The notes beneath the pieces were generated by a model. That model did not search any database. It saw only the letters and a list, made by a program, of their open reading frames with translations, and was not told where the DNA came from. DNA of 64,000 bases, taken from the NCBI GenBank assembly GCA_035772735.1, contig JASDFA010000006.1:25089501-25153500 (forward strand), in the 5' to 3' direction. The first letter of the stretch is position 1, and the number at the start of each line of letters is the position of its first letter. This document shows, piece after piece, positions 23,331 through 35,700 of this stretch. This DNA is from Datura wrightii. Lineage: Eukaryota; Streptophyta; Magnoliopsida; Solanales; Solanaceae. Both the position numbers and the translations under genes were made by a program.

Positions 23331-25871
23331 AACACCATATCCTAGGGACCCAGCAAGTCGTGTCTAGTAGATTCTTGTTTATAAATGTGTTGTGCACTAT
23401 ATTTTATAAGCAAGGAGCTATGAGGCATGATAGTGTGGTTACCCTTTCTTCTTCTCAGATCATGCTATAGAGCAGAGTTGTAAGTCCCTAAGCTTACATT
23501 GTTATGTATGTCTAGAATGATGTTTGATATAAGACAGACTACAGCCAGCCGCAAGTTAGATAAAGTAGTAGGAGAGGGTACCAGCGGGGTGCCACAGTTG
23601 GGGGACAAGCCAGCTTGAGGGCGAAGGGGGACATCTCTTCAAATCTCCCCAGCATCCTCCCCGGGCACCAGGAACCTTATAAGGTAACAGACATGCCAGC
23701 TCCATTGACAGTTCTTCCTACACTCTCGGAACGGGAGGTCAGGGGTGTAAGATATATGTTGGCTTATTTACTATCTAGTCAATATCGGACAAGGGCAACA
23801 GTTAATGTTGGATTACCTGAGATATGCGAAGGATTGTGTAATTGCGAATCACTATAGTAAATATTAGGATGACAGGTAAGATTTCTAGGAGCATCCGAGT
23901 ACAAGTGAGAGTCCATAAGCAGTAGGCTCCCAGTAATATTAGAGCTCAGGCCAAAAATAGAATAATCCCACTGCAGTGTGTAGATGGTGGTAGAGGATAC
24001 TTGGAGAATAATAGCTATGGCCCCAGTTTGTTATGTTGAAGGACATAGAGATAATATGATGGGAATCGGCTCGAGTGCGGGTCACGACGATATAGGTTGG
24101 TAAATTTGGCCAGTAATATCCTTGTCAGCACGGTGCATGGGGCACGAACCCCGGACCTCAGCCTATAGAAGTAAGGGCCAGACTGAACATCTAGCTCTGG
24201 AGGAGAATAGAACCACCTCTAGGTCGTAGCGGGCTGATAGAGCTTCGAATCGCCGTTGAATGTCGAGAAATGAGCATCAGGCTGACATTTAAAGGATAGC
24301 GAGATTGTGACCTAGAATACTGCGGTATCACCTTTAGTGGTGGAGGCAAAGGAGTGACGGCATAGAGACCCTAGCCTAGTACAACCCAGAGACAAGGCCC
24401 AGCAGGGATTCATCGGCCTTTGAGATAATAGGGGGCAGAGTCTTGAGACCTAGAGGTCAACTCTGTGTTCCAAATGTGGCAAGGCTTCGTTAGTAGACTG
24501 TAGCAAAAGTACACCATATCCGTTATTCCCTCCACTCGGTTTGATGAAATCGCATCAGGTTATAAAAGAGATCTACTAATGGCATAGAAAGAAGAAAGAT
24601 ATTATCGAGTTGTGGCATAGAGCTTCAATGGCCAGCAAAGAGAGGCTAGACATCAGAAACCGAGCAGGCTAATTCAGGAGATAGTCGTGCCTGCGTGAAA
24701 GTGGGAAGTACTCAGTACGAATATAGCTACAGGATTACCTCGTGCTAGGTGTAAATTTGACCCTATTTGAGTCATTGTTGAAAGACTAATGAGATCAACT
24801 CATTTCTTACCAGTTAGAATCACGTTTCAGCTAAAGATTAGGTTGAGTTAAATACTAAAGAGATAGTTCGGCTACCTGATATCCCAGTGTCTATTAAATT
24901 CTGACCGAGAGGCACAAGTCACAGTTAGGTTTTGGAAAAGGTGTCAGAACAGATTGGGATGCAAGTTAATTTGAGTACAGCTTCAGGTCCCCAGACAAAT
25001 GGCCAAGCAGAGCACACAATTCAGATGTCCGGAGATGCGTTACGTGTGGAAGTGCAAGTATGAAGCAGGTAAGTTAGGGGGGAAAAATTAAACTTATAGA
25101 AGTTATGTACCGGCAACCCAGGGTCGTCAGAAGTCCTATTCTAACATATGGCATAGGGAGTTAAGGACTGAAGAAGCGGCTGGGTATTCCTGAAAATTTC
25201 GCCAACAAAGGGCGTTGTGAGATTGGCAAGAGGGGCAAGCTCAGCCCTAGATTCACTAAGCTAAATTGGATCCTCAAGTGTCCTGTGAGTTAAAGTTGTG
25301 TTCAGAGGCTAGGATTGATTTATCAACACTATGCCAGCACGTAAGGGACCTTTCACAGATTATCCCAGTCGAGGAGGCCCAGGTTATAGAAAAGTCGTCC
25401 CACGAGGAGACTCCAATACTCCAGTAGTTATATTAGATTGTTAGGTTCGTAGGGGCTATCTTGAGAACCAAAAATGTAGCCTAGTAAAGTCTTATGGAGG
25501 AACAGAAAGGCAGAAGGAATTGATTGGGAAGCTAAGCATGACGCAAAGTCTAGATATCTTCAGTTGTTCCAGGCTCTACGATGATAGTATACAAACTCAG
25601 ACAATTTCAGTGAAAGCGAGATAATTTTCAGGTGTTGTATAGTGTCCTTGATGTTATTATCAGTACTAATTAGTTGTTTGCTTTTATGTTATAGAGTTAT
25701 GTGGTGTCATTACTTATAGCATCCTGTGAGACGCCTATGTTGGACTTTTCTGCATTTCAGGTTTCCGAATAGTCCATGTTACAAAGGAGACTCTACCGAA
25801 ATTTTTTTTCAGGAAATGGTTACGGGAGCTTAGTCTCTTGAGTTTAAGATTACATTCAAGGACGAATGTTC

Positions 25872-25888
25872 TCGGGGGGGGGGGGTGA
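25872..25888 (+). promoter_or_regulatory. Polypurine tract, expanded G run
   Basis: A run of 13 G followed by TGA sits directly before TGTTACACCCC. It is preceded by AAGGACGAATGTTC, the block conserved before the LTRs of the other elements here. The G run is longer than in the copies at 11908 and 46561. Confidence 0.85.
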
Positions 25889-28800
25889 TGTTACACCCCA
25901 TAAGTTTATATCATTTAACCAATGTGAAATATTTCATAAAATAGACCCACGACCCCTTCGACGTTTTCTCTCAACTTTCTATCAATTTTTGGTAGAATTA
26001 TGCTGTTAAATTCTGCTCAAACGCAAATTCGTCTTGGATAATGAGTTCCAAGCCTACGAGGAATGTCCCTGCGGAGTTATTTCATGAAAATTCGATGGGA
26101 GTACTAGAAACCTGTCGAGTAAAAGTTGTCGAAATCACTTCTAATTGAGTCCTAAACAACTGAAAGTGATGGGTAAGCATTTCTACCTTCTAGACTCTCG
26201 AGAATTTGTGAGTTTTTGGTCGAATTAAAGAAAGTTGAATTTGAGTCAATATTCTTCGAGAGATATCGTTATTTGTCGATGCCTATTATTGAAATGGCCT
26301 TATTCTTTTAGCATATAGGCTGCAATCAAGTGGAATTATCGGCTGTAGGTTGGAACTACTTGGATAAATGAGAATCAACATTTGAGGTATGTTAAGGCTT
26401 ATCTCTTCGGCAAGTTATTCTCATTGTATAGTGATACGACCTATGCCCTCGAAAGTAGATAATGATCTTATATGTTGTGATTAGTTGTTGCTAGTCGACA
26501 ATGATCTTATATGTTGTAATTGGTTACTTCTAGTAGATAAGGATTATGTATGTTGTGGTTAGCTGATAAAAGACTTTTTGAGATTATACCATAGTATCCC
26601 TCGTCGGGAAAGGGTATGTTAAGTATGACTATCGATGGGTGCTCCATAGAGAGTTCCCCGTTCACCTGTTTACCATTTTAGAGGTATTTTGATGTTTTGC
26701 TGTTGCGCCAAGGCCTTAGAAGTTTATGGTTAGCTATTGGGCCTGATTTAGTAAGTTGGATAGCATAGGGCGTAGTCGGGCGACATAACTTTCAATTTAA
26801 CGCCTATATTATCAGTAAACCTTGCCTAGATACCGTTGGCGCACCTTGACGCCCCCAGGGCCAAAATCTTGATCGGCAGTCTTATCTTTGAGTTGATGGC
26901 ACCAGGGTTGCCTAATGAACTAAGCAATAGCTTGCCATATGATTAACTACCGTCAGTGACTGTTAGCTTCAGCAGACTTAATGTTTGTCATATAGGTCAC
27001 TTAGGAAACCATCTCAGTTGTTACAAGTATGATAGCCTAGTTGATACCCTAAGGAGGAACCTTATTAGTAGTCAGATGTGGGGCCGACGCCCCAGGCTAA
27101 CCTTATAGATGCCCAGGTACATGTTGCCGCGAAGGGCTAGGTCCAGATATACCTACCTATGAGGCTATGAATTGCCTAGAGGAGCCATCTGAGGTCTGAA
27201 CATACCAAGGTAGTGTCTAGGGGACTAGAACCTTAGTATCACAATGTTGCTTTCAGGCTAAGAGCTATAGTAAGCTGCCTGTGGAAGGTTAAGACTGACT
27301 ACTTAGGAGCATGTCCAATTAGTAGCAGCCCTACAGTCGTTCTAAGCGAAGGAACTAAATAGTTGGTCACCTGCAATCATACTGTTCGATTATGAGCTAT
27401 CATTGTCCTAGCATGATCTTTAGACTATCTCTTAGGTCACCCGGACCCCGTCCTTCTCCGTCTAAGTTTAACGGAGGTTGTAATTGCTGCCAGGACCCTC
27501 TGGTCAGGTGTAGGCACATGGAGTGTGCCTATTGGCAGCTATATATACTATTCTAGGAGCGAGTAGCGGTCGTGTTAGGCCTAAAGGGCCAGATACGCCT
27601 TTTTAATTACTAGATTTGTAGATTGTAACATAGTCCCCCTAGTTGGGGTAGATCATATTTCATATTGCCTCTCGCCACGATCAGCTAAGAGGTTGCTAGA
27701 TGTACAAAATGCTTATGGAGCTACCATGCTGCTAATGCTTACAGAGCTATAGACTGCTTACGGAGCTATGATGCTACTGTATTGCTTACAGAGCCATATA
27801 TTATCTGTAAGGACTAAAGTAGAGCCTACGGAGCCATATTGAAGTCTATTCACTTATAGACTTCTTCTACGCCGTAGCGGCATTACAAACCCTTCGTAGA
27901 GCATCATGCACTTGGGGTGCAGTCATAGGGCCAAAAAGGCTCGAACTCAATTACAAACAGCCCAGAAGGCTTTGGTATAGTCTCAAGAGACTAGGTATGT
28001 TCAGTTACAGTTACTTGTAGGGCCTCATGGGTACTAATAGGGGTATATAATGATTGGCGCCTGCCGGGGCTTATGGGGCCCACGTAGGTTATCTCTGTGT
28101 TGATTGTATCTTCCAAGCTTATGGGGGACAGGTCAGATTCTTGTTTGTATACTTGCTTGTTAGCTATAGCTTATGAATGTATAGTCGTACAGCTTCAGCT
28201 CTTATTCGTATAGTGGGTTACTAGATGCAGGTTATGGATAAGAAAGCTCACAGGTTAACTTATGCCTTTTTCACTGATTACTTTCAGCTCTTTATCAACT
28301 TCCATTTAGCTTTTATTGCTGCCTTAAATATTCGGTACATATTGTACTATCGGCCACGCGCGCTGCATACTTGCCTGCAGGTTTAGATAGATAGGTTTCG
28401 GGACCTCGTAGCAGCTATTCAGAGTCAGCAGATTGGCTAGCTCCTTTCATTAGGATTTGCCAGGTTATAAAGGTTTACCTGTCTTTTATTTGTATAGCAT
28501 TTGGGTAGGTCGCGGCCCTGTCCCGACCAATATTTTCACTCTTAGAGACTTGCAGACTATAGTTTTCAATTAGTTGTTCATGTTGGCCATGTGGAGCCTA
28601 GTGTAGCTTTCAGTTAGCAGCCTCATCAGTTGTAGTTGGTATATGACTGCCCGTCTTTCTTTTTGTTATGACTAGACAGTATGATGGTCTTATCAGCTCG
28701 CATAGGATCCCTTTATTATTATGTTGCTGGGTTAGTTATTTTCTTTTACAGGTTTACTATGTGGCATTGTTGGCCCGAGGTTGTATTTACAACCGAGATA

Positions 28801-28925
28801 TAACTGGTTGTTTTCTTGATTGTGAGTTACTGGTAAGCACCAGAGGTGCATATGTCCAGCCAGGTCAGCCCAGGTCCCAGTATGGCATTAGGTGCCAATC
28901 ATGCCTCCCAAGGTGGGGCATGACA
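25889..28925 (+). repeat. 3' LTR, complete (3037 bp)
   Basis: Begins TGTTACACCCCATAAGTTTA and ends GGTGGGGCATGACA. Its inner 2 kb matches the truncated 5' LTR with scattered substitutions and small indels, for example extra bases near 27490 and 27720. It contains the same degenerate GCTTACAGAGCTAT repeat cluster at 27705-27850. Confidence 0.9.
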
Positions 28926-30002
28926 TGTACCTAATGGAATCGTCCAAACCAAATTCAACCTCGTTAACTCAAAATGTTGATTTTGGCCAAACTTTTCAAA
29001 TTCTAAACTTTCTAAAACTAAAAATCTTCCATCGAGTACATCCAATCAACTTGGGAATCACGTCATCCATCCCTGCAAGTCAAAGATAGCCAAAAAAAAA
29101 AAGCTATGGGGAGGGTCAAACAGGTGAAAACAAGTTAAAAGCTCAAAACGACCATACAAATCGTTACATCGATAGTGATATTTTTCGGTAATCCCTTGCC
29201 ACTACTTTGTTAGGATCGATCAATACTACTTATTGATTACGCGTTGATTATGTACTCATGCTATACTTGTTGCATCTCTGTGTATAAGTATGAAGTACAG
29301 AGTTCATAAGAGAGCCTTATAGACTAGTATTCTTGCCATCTAGTCCGTGGTAGCTTAAAGTCTTTCATTTATGTCTTAGTATTCAAATAAATGTTGCATT
29401 TTTAGTATCTGGGTTATTCTTCCTATCCTTAATTGCTCATGACCCTGACATTAATTCTTGGGAGTTGTTTCGAATATTTTTCGCACTGTATTCAATTTAA
29501 TATAATTTTCATTATTATTATTGTGTTGTACTTTATTGTTTTTTAAAGTCTTAATATCATGGTTGTTGAGATTGGCTCGCCTGACGGTTTAAATTAGGTA
29601 TCATCACAATTAAAGAAATTTTGGATCGTGACATTAACAAGAAAGAGAGCTTTTGGAGGGTGATTTTGTAAAGAGATAAAGTCTTGGATACATTTGTAAT
29701 GTTGTGGTGGTGAGTAAAATGTAGATCATGTGCTTTATTTGAGTGTCTATTATATGTATATACGTGAAGATGTGAAGAAGATGATGGTTATTGAGGAGTT
29801 CCAAAGTTAATTATGGAAAAAATGAGTAATAAGGAAAATGTCACTGAAAAAAATAAAAAAATAAAAAATTAATTTATTGCATGTATAATTTATCTATTTT
29901 TCTTAAATCCTAATTTGAATATTGATATTTGTATTATGATGGTCTTAGAAAATGATAATATATTTTTGTAACAAAAGATTTTTCATATTAGAATAACCAC
30001 TT
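28926..30002. other. Non-coding junction between retrotransposon block and gene island
   Basis: No coding sequence is visible. The segment ending AATTTTGGATCGTGACA at 29633 resembles the terminus of a further decayed LTR. From 29640 onward the sequence becomes AT-rich and single-copy-looking. It separates the repeat stack from the PPR gene. Confidence 0.5.
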
Positions 30003-30122
30003 AATATAAAACAATCCATTGATAGTTCGATTATATTTGAGAAAATTTACACACATAGAAACAATATAAAACAATCCATTGGTAGTTCCATTATATTTGG
30101 GAAAATTCACACACAAAAACAA
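30003..30122. repeat. 60-bp direct tandem duplication upstream of the PPR gene
   Basis: 30003-30062 and 30063-30122 are consecutive copies with period exactly 60 bp and about six differences. Each contains AATATAAAACAATCCATTG. It lies about 250-300 bp upstream of the putative first (non-coding) exon, so it may be in the promoter. Confidence 0.9.
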
Positions 30123-30339
30123 AGTTTTTTCTTCTGAAAAAAAATCCAATGTAGAAAAGAATGAGGATTTCATCCAAATTGTCTCTTTCAAAATTTCCAA
30201 CCTCTCTTCTCTCCATTCCTTATCTTTTGGAACTTGGAGGGACTATATTCCTATGCAATCCAATTGTATATTTGTGGATAAGATTTTCAATAACAAATTG
30301 TCACAACTCATTTTCTCTGATTTAATAAGAAACCAAGAA

Positions 30340-30403
30340 GTGTAGTAGACTAGTAGTACCGCATCTCTCACTCTCCCCAACCAAACACAGAACTCCAACG
30401 AAG
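30340..30403 (+). other. Possible 5'-UTR exon end of the PPR gene
   Basis: CT-rich leader-like sequence (CTCTCACTCTCCCCAACC) ends in CCAACGAAG|GTACTCC, a plausible donor at 30404. It would splice to the acceptor at 32738/32739. No transcript evidence is available; other donors downstream are possible. Confidence 0.28.
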
Positions 30404-32738
30404 GTACTCCAAAAGACTTTACTTTTTCCTTCTTTTTTTTTTTTCAAGAACTCAGCGATGCTAATGGATTTTGCTTATTAATTCTTGAATGTATTTTTAT
30501 GGGGATGATAGTTAGTATTAGGATCATCTTGTTTCTCAGTTCTCTGGGTTGTGTTTTATGATTTTCTTGGTCTGAATTTTTCGGGGAGAAATGGGTTTTC
30601 TGTAGAGTGAGTAATGCTTGTTTCGTTGATTGCAGAAATGGGTTTATTTGGTATTTCATTAGTATTTCTTGTGCCAAATTTTTGCTGTGTATTCTGAAAC
30701 TTGGGGGACATTTTCTCTTTCTACAGTTCTCTTCTGCATCTATTTTTATGTTCCGTTCTTCAACCCTTGGATTGGTTCTGACAAATTCAAATGCTGAGGG
30801 AAGCATGTTGTTGATATGCACTTTAGTAGTTCTGATTCTTTGTGGGAGGGATTGTGGTTGGGGTTTAGGGGAAAGGAGGAGAGCAGGCTAGGATCAGACC
30901 TTGCACGGTTGCGCCTATGGATGCCAGATAGGACTCACATAATGAGTTCCATCAAGTGAGTCCGGCGATACAACAACCACACCTCGATTCCGAACTAGTT
31001 GGAGTTGGCTAAACGAATCCTCTATATACATTGCACTCTAGTTGCGGCCATTTTATTTTCAGTACTCAATAATCAGCCTACAAGAAAATAACCCCGGTCT
31101 TGACTGATTAATCTCAAAATTATTGACTTTGAGTAAATTTCTGTAAATAATGAATGTCTTGTTGTTGATTCAATGTGTACACCTGTACTATTTTAGCAAA
31201 CAAGAAACCTGAAACTTACTTTCTATTAATTGCATAGGCCATAAAGGTAGTCTCAGCTCCATATTAAGTATTCTAATGTATTTGTATATAGTACTACCCA
31301 ACATTTTGAAAGGTGATGTTTGTTTCATGTAGAATAGGTCTACAAAGAGAAGCTCTTTCAAGTTATAATGGTAAAATATCCAAGGAAACTCAGCAAAGAA
31401 GTCTGCTCCCTCTGCCTTCATATATTGAGTTTGGAAACTTCTCTTAACACGTAAAGTTACTAGCGAGAAAATTGTTAACATCATAGTCCAACTCATCTGA
31501 ATTATTTTGGTCAGGTGGACATGATTTTTTGTAAGAATTTAATTTATTCTTATTTTGGCTTGAAAGAGCAATACACTTGAATCCCCAACTTAGGTGGAAA
31601 TGGGCATAATTCATGAGTTCTTCAAAAGCTAGAGGATTTAAATAAGATTAAATCGGAATCCCAAAACTTAGAAAATCACAGGAAATTTAGAATATTACAG
31701 GTATTAGATATTAGAAGTTATTTTATCTGTCCATGAAATGCTTGCTTTTCGTTCTATGGAATTTCTAGTTTAGACGATCCATCTTCTGTAGAACTTGACC
31801 AAGTGCCAACTAAGTCTCAAAACTGCTCTTGTTTTACGTTTTCAAGATTTATGCGAAACTTGAAGTCAACATTTAAAAGAAACCTCTCTTATTAAATATT
31901 TTAAAAGCAATGTTCATACTGCTTCAACATTGTGGGACAAACCGGCTGTCAGATGACTGCATCTTTTGTACTTTTGAAGTACCTCCTTGGTACTAATCAT
32001 CAATAAAATATTTTACCTAATAAAAAAAATAAACGAGGAAAAACTCCACACTTAGATGTGCGCGACCTGAATTACAGTTTGACAATATGTTCTGGACAGT
32101 GCACTGCAATTGTTGTCTACATTTCATTGGGCTGTAGTTATAATGCACTTAAGTTACTAGATAGCAGTTTATATTGGTTACTTGCTTTGCAGTTGAAAAT
32201 TGTTTGCGGTTGTTATCTACTTCAATTCTTAATTACTTGTATGCTTCATGAATGTGAATTTTTTGTCATTAGTAGGCCATGCTTTAGGTCAACTTCAGTG
32301 AATTACCCAGTGGAGAAACATCTATAATGACATCTTGTTTAAATTCCTGCACTGATGCCCTTAAAACATACTTTCTTGTGATATCTCCCCGCAGTCTGTC
32401 AGCTCACAATTTTGTTACTTTGTCCCTTCAGGGACATCTGATACAATTGGAACGATACAGTTTTATAACTCTTTGCAAAAGAATTCAACCAAACCCACGG
32501 ATAAAATAAATTGCATGGAAAAGTGATAGATCTTAAAAGTTATGCCTTTTGTTCTTTAGTGTTTCGTTCCAAAAGCCAGACCTCGATCTATATATTGTAC
32601 TTTCAAATTTGCTAAAGTTAACTCTGCCCCTGTCTAGTCAGTATGTTTGGGGGAGCTTCCCAAGTAAGCCTGTTTACATATTTTATAACCCAATCAAGTA
32701 TATCAATATTCATTTGGCAAACTTTTTCATGTTTTCAG
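30404..32738 (+). other. Putative 5'-UTR intron of the PPR gene
   Basis: Non-coding. At 30896-31025 it holds a dispersed repeat (TCCGGCGATACAACAACC.., ..AACTAGTTGGAGTTGGCTAA) of a type I recall as common in Solanaceae DNA. The 3' end has a T-rich tract and TTTTCAG at 32738. The rest shows no recognisable feature. Confidence 0.35.
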
Positions 32739-32746
32739 GAAATTAC

Positions 32747-35700
32747 ATGGATGAGTTTAGAAAAGAAAGGGCCAACTGTGAAAAATCTCGCAAGAAGTCG
32801 GGAATGAGGACCCTTATCAGAAAAGATTGGCTGCATGCATTACCAATAAAGGTACATTTAGTGTGATAACATGTTACTCAATCTCTTCCAATTTATGACA
32901 CCCTTCACAGTTTGGAACGTTTCAAAATGTTTGACATCATTCTATTTTTATACAACTCACAACTTTCAAGAATAGAAAGCCATTAAACTGTGACTTTAAA
33001 CTTTGATGTGATGTTTTCCCTATCAACTAACTTAGTAACCAATAACTTAGTATCTCTCCTTCATTATCACCAATATAGTACATAAGTAAATTAACATCTT
33101 AAACTCTGCCCCGTAGGGAAAATCATATGATGTTGTAGATTCTCTACTTTTCAGTAACTGCATGTCACGGGAGATTATCCCATTGTTAATTAAATTATTT
33201 CCCTTAAAAAGAATATCTTAAAGACTTTTGCTACCATAGAGGGCTACCCCTTCATTTTTGAAAGTTTTTCTTTCTTTCTTTCTCTCTTTTCTTTTTTTTT
33301 ATATTTACAATTGGTGCTGCATCTGTTATGTGCCTGTCCTACACATGTTGTGCTCTGTCAAATCTCTAGGTTGATATCATCAGTCCACATCAACTAACTA
33401 GTTTACACTTTGTCATTCTAATCCTCAATCTACGGCAGCAAGCATTTAAGTTAGCAGTCTATGTCAGTTGACTTGTCAAATAAACAGGCAATACTTATCT
33501 CAGTAGTAGTCCATGTCAGTTGACCGATCAAAGCAAAAGTCTACTTTTACCTGAACAGAGCCATGTCATTGCAGTCAGAGCCACATTATTGAAAACCTTT
33601 GCCTAGTCAGCAATGTGGAACCAGCTGGCAACATGTTTTTGTCAGCAATCTGATCAAGCTGGCAGCATTAATGCCTTTGACTTCAGTTATGTTTCTATGG
33701 ATTCACAGTAGTGCTGTGGTCAAGTCAGTCTCATACAGTGCCAAATCAATTTTATTTTCAGCAGACCTTCCAGTTTTAATTGCAAATACAAGTTGCTTCA
33801 CCTCTTTAAGTCAAAGGGGCATCTTAAAGATCAAGAAAATCAGGAAGAATATTTTGTAGAATATTCTTAATGATTATGTTGTTGAAAATCAAGAGAATCA
33901 TTAAGAACTTTGTGAAATATATTCATAATGATTACATCACAATAATCAGAAATCCCAAGAATTAGGTTACTTCGCTAGTATCGTGTAACTCTACTCCTAT
34001 ATAAGGAGCTTATATCTTATTAACCACCAATTCCAACATAATAGGTTTCTCTCTCTTTTTCCCTCCACATTTCACATACATATAATGGGATGTGTGAGTG
34101 AGTTGTGACACGAGCTACCTGTTTTGGGAAAACACATGAAGGGGATTATTGCAGAATGTTTTGAGTTGGAGAAATACTAGAAGACGGATCTTTCCAGCGA
34201 CATGTGTTTAACCAACTATGATGGCACCTTTCTGGCCTATCTCATGTGAGGAGTCCTTTGATTTTCTATGAAGAAGGTATTGTCTTTTATAACTGTGGTG
34301 TTTGGGCCAGCTTGCGTACCTTGACTAATTCCACGGATACCTGCCACATCCCGCTAGCAACAAGTACTAGGTAACTCTTTCCACCAAAGCTAGGACAAAT
34401 GGGAAGAAATCAGCTAGTATTTTTTTCTCCGTTGGAATTTGAACTTGAGATCTCATGGTTCTCAACTCACTTCATTGAATACTAAGCCACACTTTTAGGT
34501 GCTATGAACTATGAAGAAGTATCATTTGGTCATATTCGAGCAAAATTAGAGATCTATGTTTTCAGCCGAGGACATAAACTGTGCCTTCTCTTCCTATAGC
34601 AAGCCTCCCAGGGTGTAGGATAGTTCTCCCATTTTTCTAGTTTTTGTTCTTTTCTTCAAGTCTTTCTTCGGTAATTTATTTTTATACATTATTTGCCTTG
34701 TCCTCAAAAGAATGATGGTTCTCATTATCTAAAAACCTGACTCCAAAAGAAATTGTCTTTAGTGGAAATACAATGAAATGTTTGTAGAACTACTACCGCT
34801 GTCAGCTATCGGGGGATTAATAAGGTTGAAGGATGTTTTCTGGAGGAGCACTATAGAAATAAATGCAATCGCCAAAATAATAGCGCTTTAAACAATAAAT
34901 ATTCATTATGGAATAGTAGAATTTTGGAGTAGGGCTTAATTAAGGTGGGAGTAGCCTCCGTGGTAGACAAGATGCGAGAAGCGAGGCTGAAATAGTTTGT
35001 ACATGTAAAAAGGAGGAGCACAAATACTCTAGTAAGGAGGTCCGAAAGGTTAACCGTGATAGATCTAAGGAGAGGTAGAGTTAGACCAAGAAAGAATTAG
35101 ACAGAGATCAATTTCAAAAAAAAAAAAAAAAGAATTAGAGGGAGGTGATTCAACAAGACACGACACATCTTCAGCTCACGGAGTTGACCCTGGACTGGAG
35201 AGCTTGGAGGTCGAGGATTAGGGTAGATGGTTAGCAGGCTGTCAAGCGACTTCTCTTTTCCCGGTAGTAGAGCTTTGTTCTAGGCGTAACACCTATCTAA
35301 TCTCTTACCAGTATTATTATTATGATGCTAGCAGTATCTTATTTCTTCAGTTTGATTACTACTGTTGTTACTTTTACTTTGATTATCTTTATTATTTTTG
35401 CTGTCAGTATTTTTCTTTCTTCAATAATTTCACCATAGTTATTTACTCTTGCATTTTTTTTTCAAACCTGCTCTGAAAAATGATTTTTATTGAGTCGAGG
35501 GATCAGAAACAATCTCTCTACCCCATAAAGGTCAGGGTAAGATCTGCATACACCCCACCGTCCCAGACCCCACTTCTAGGACCACAGTGAGTATGTTGTT
35601 GTTGGTTTAACCAGATAGTAAGTCCTAACACAGATTTGATCTATCTTCCTTGATTCTACTGTTATCTTTATGTTATATACGTGTCAACACTTCACAAGTC

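Larger units (their letters stand above)
23315..25888 (+). pseudogene. Remnant gag-pol interior of the plus-strand element
   Basis: Only scraps can be read. Near 23521 a gag N-terminus-like stretch occurs, with KLDKVVGEGTSGVPQ resembling the gag start of the nested element. Near 24955-25060 a stretch reads GMQVNLSTASGPQTNGQAEH, the integrase region carrying the catalytic Glu. Near 25190-25260 the sequence corresponds to the integrase C-terminal GKKGKLSPRF block, and 25310-25400 to a decayed pre-chromodomain region. Protease, RT and RNase H are unrecognisable or deleted. The interior is much shorter than the roughly 4.5 kb of the nested element. Confidence 0.7.
21312..28925 (+). mobile_element. 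Plus-strand Ty3/gypsy element with 3-kb LTRs, interior decayed
   Basis: Two direct LTR copies (21312-23314, 5' truncated; 25889-28925, complete) enclose an interior of only about 2.6 kb. A perfect tRNA-Met primer site follows the first LTR, and a purine/G tract precedes the second. The LTR ends (TGTTACACCCCATAAG, GGTGGGGCATGACA) match the family of the minus-strand elements here. No long open frame survives; only scraps of gag and integrase can be read. Target duplication cannot be checked because the outer end of the 5' LTR is gone. Confidence 0.88.

Noticed and set aside
23615..23857. 80-codon plus-strand frame near the gag start of the plus-strand element
   Set aside because: Part of decayed gag rather than an independent gene; recorded under the element interior.
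30444..30821. 125-codon minus-strand frame in the putative leader intron
   Set aside because: It lies antisense to a T-rich intron-like region; no domain is recognised and its composition follows from that sequence.
33853..34073. Possible short copia-type solo LTR (TATATAAGG, CT-rich tail)
   Set aside because: No matching 5-bp duplications or clear TG..CA borders could be found by eye.
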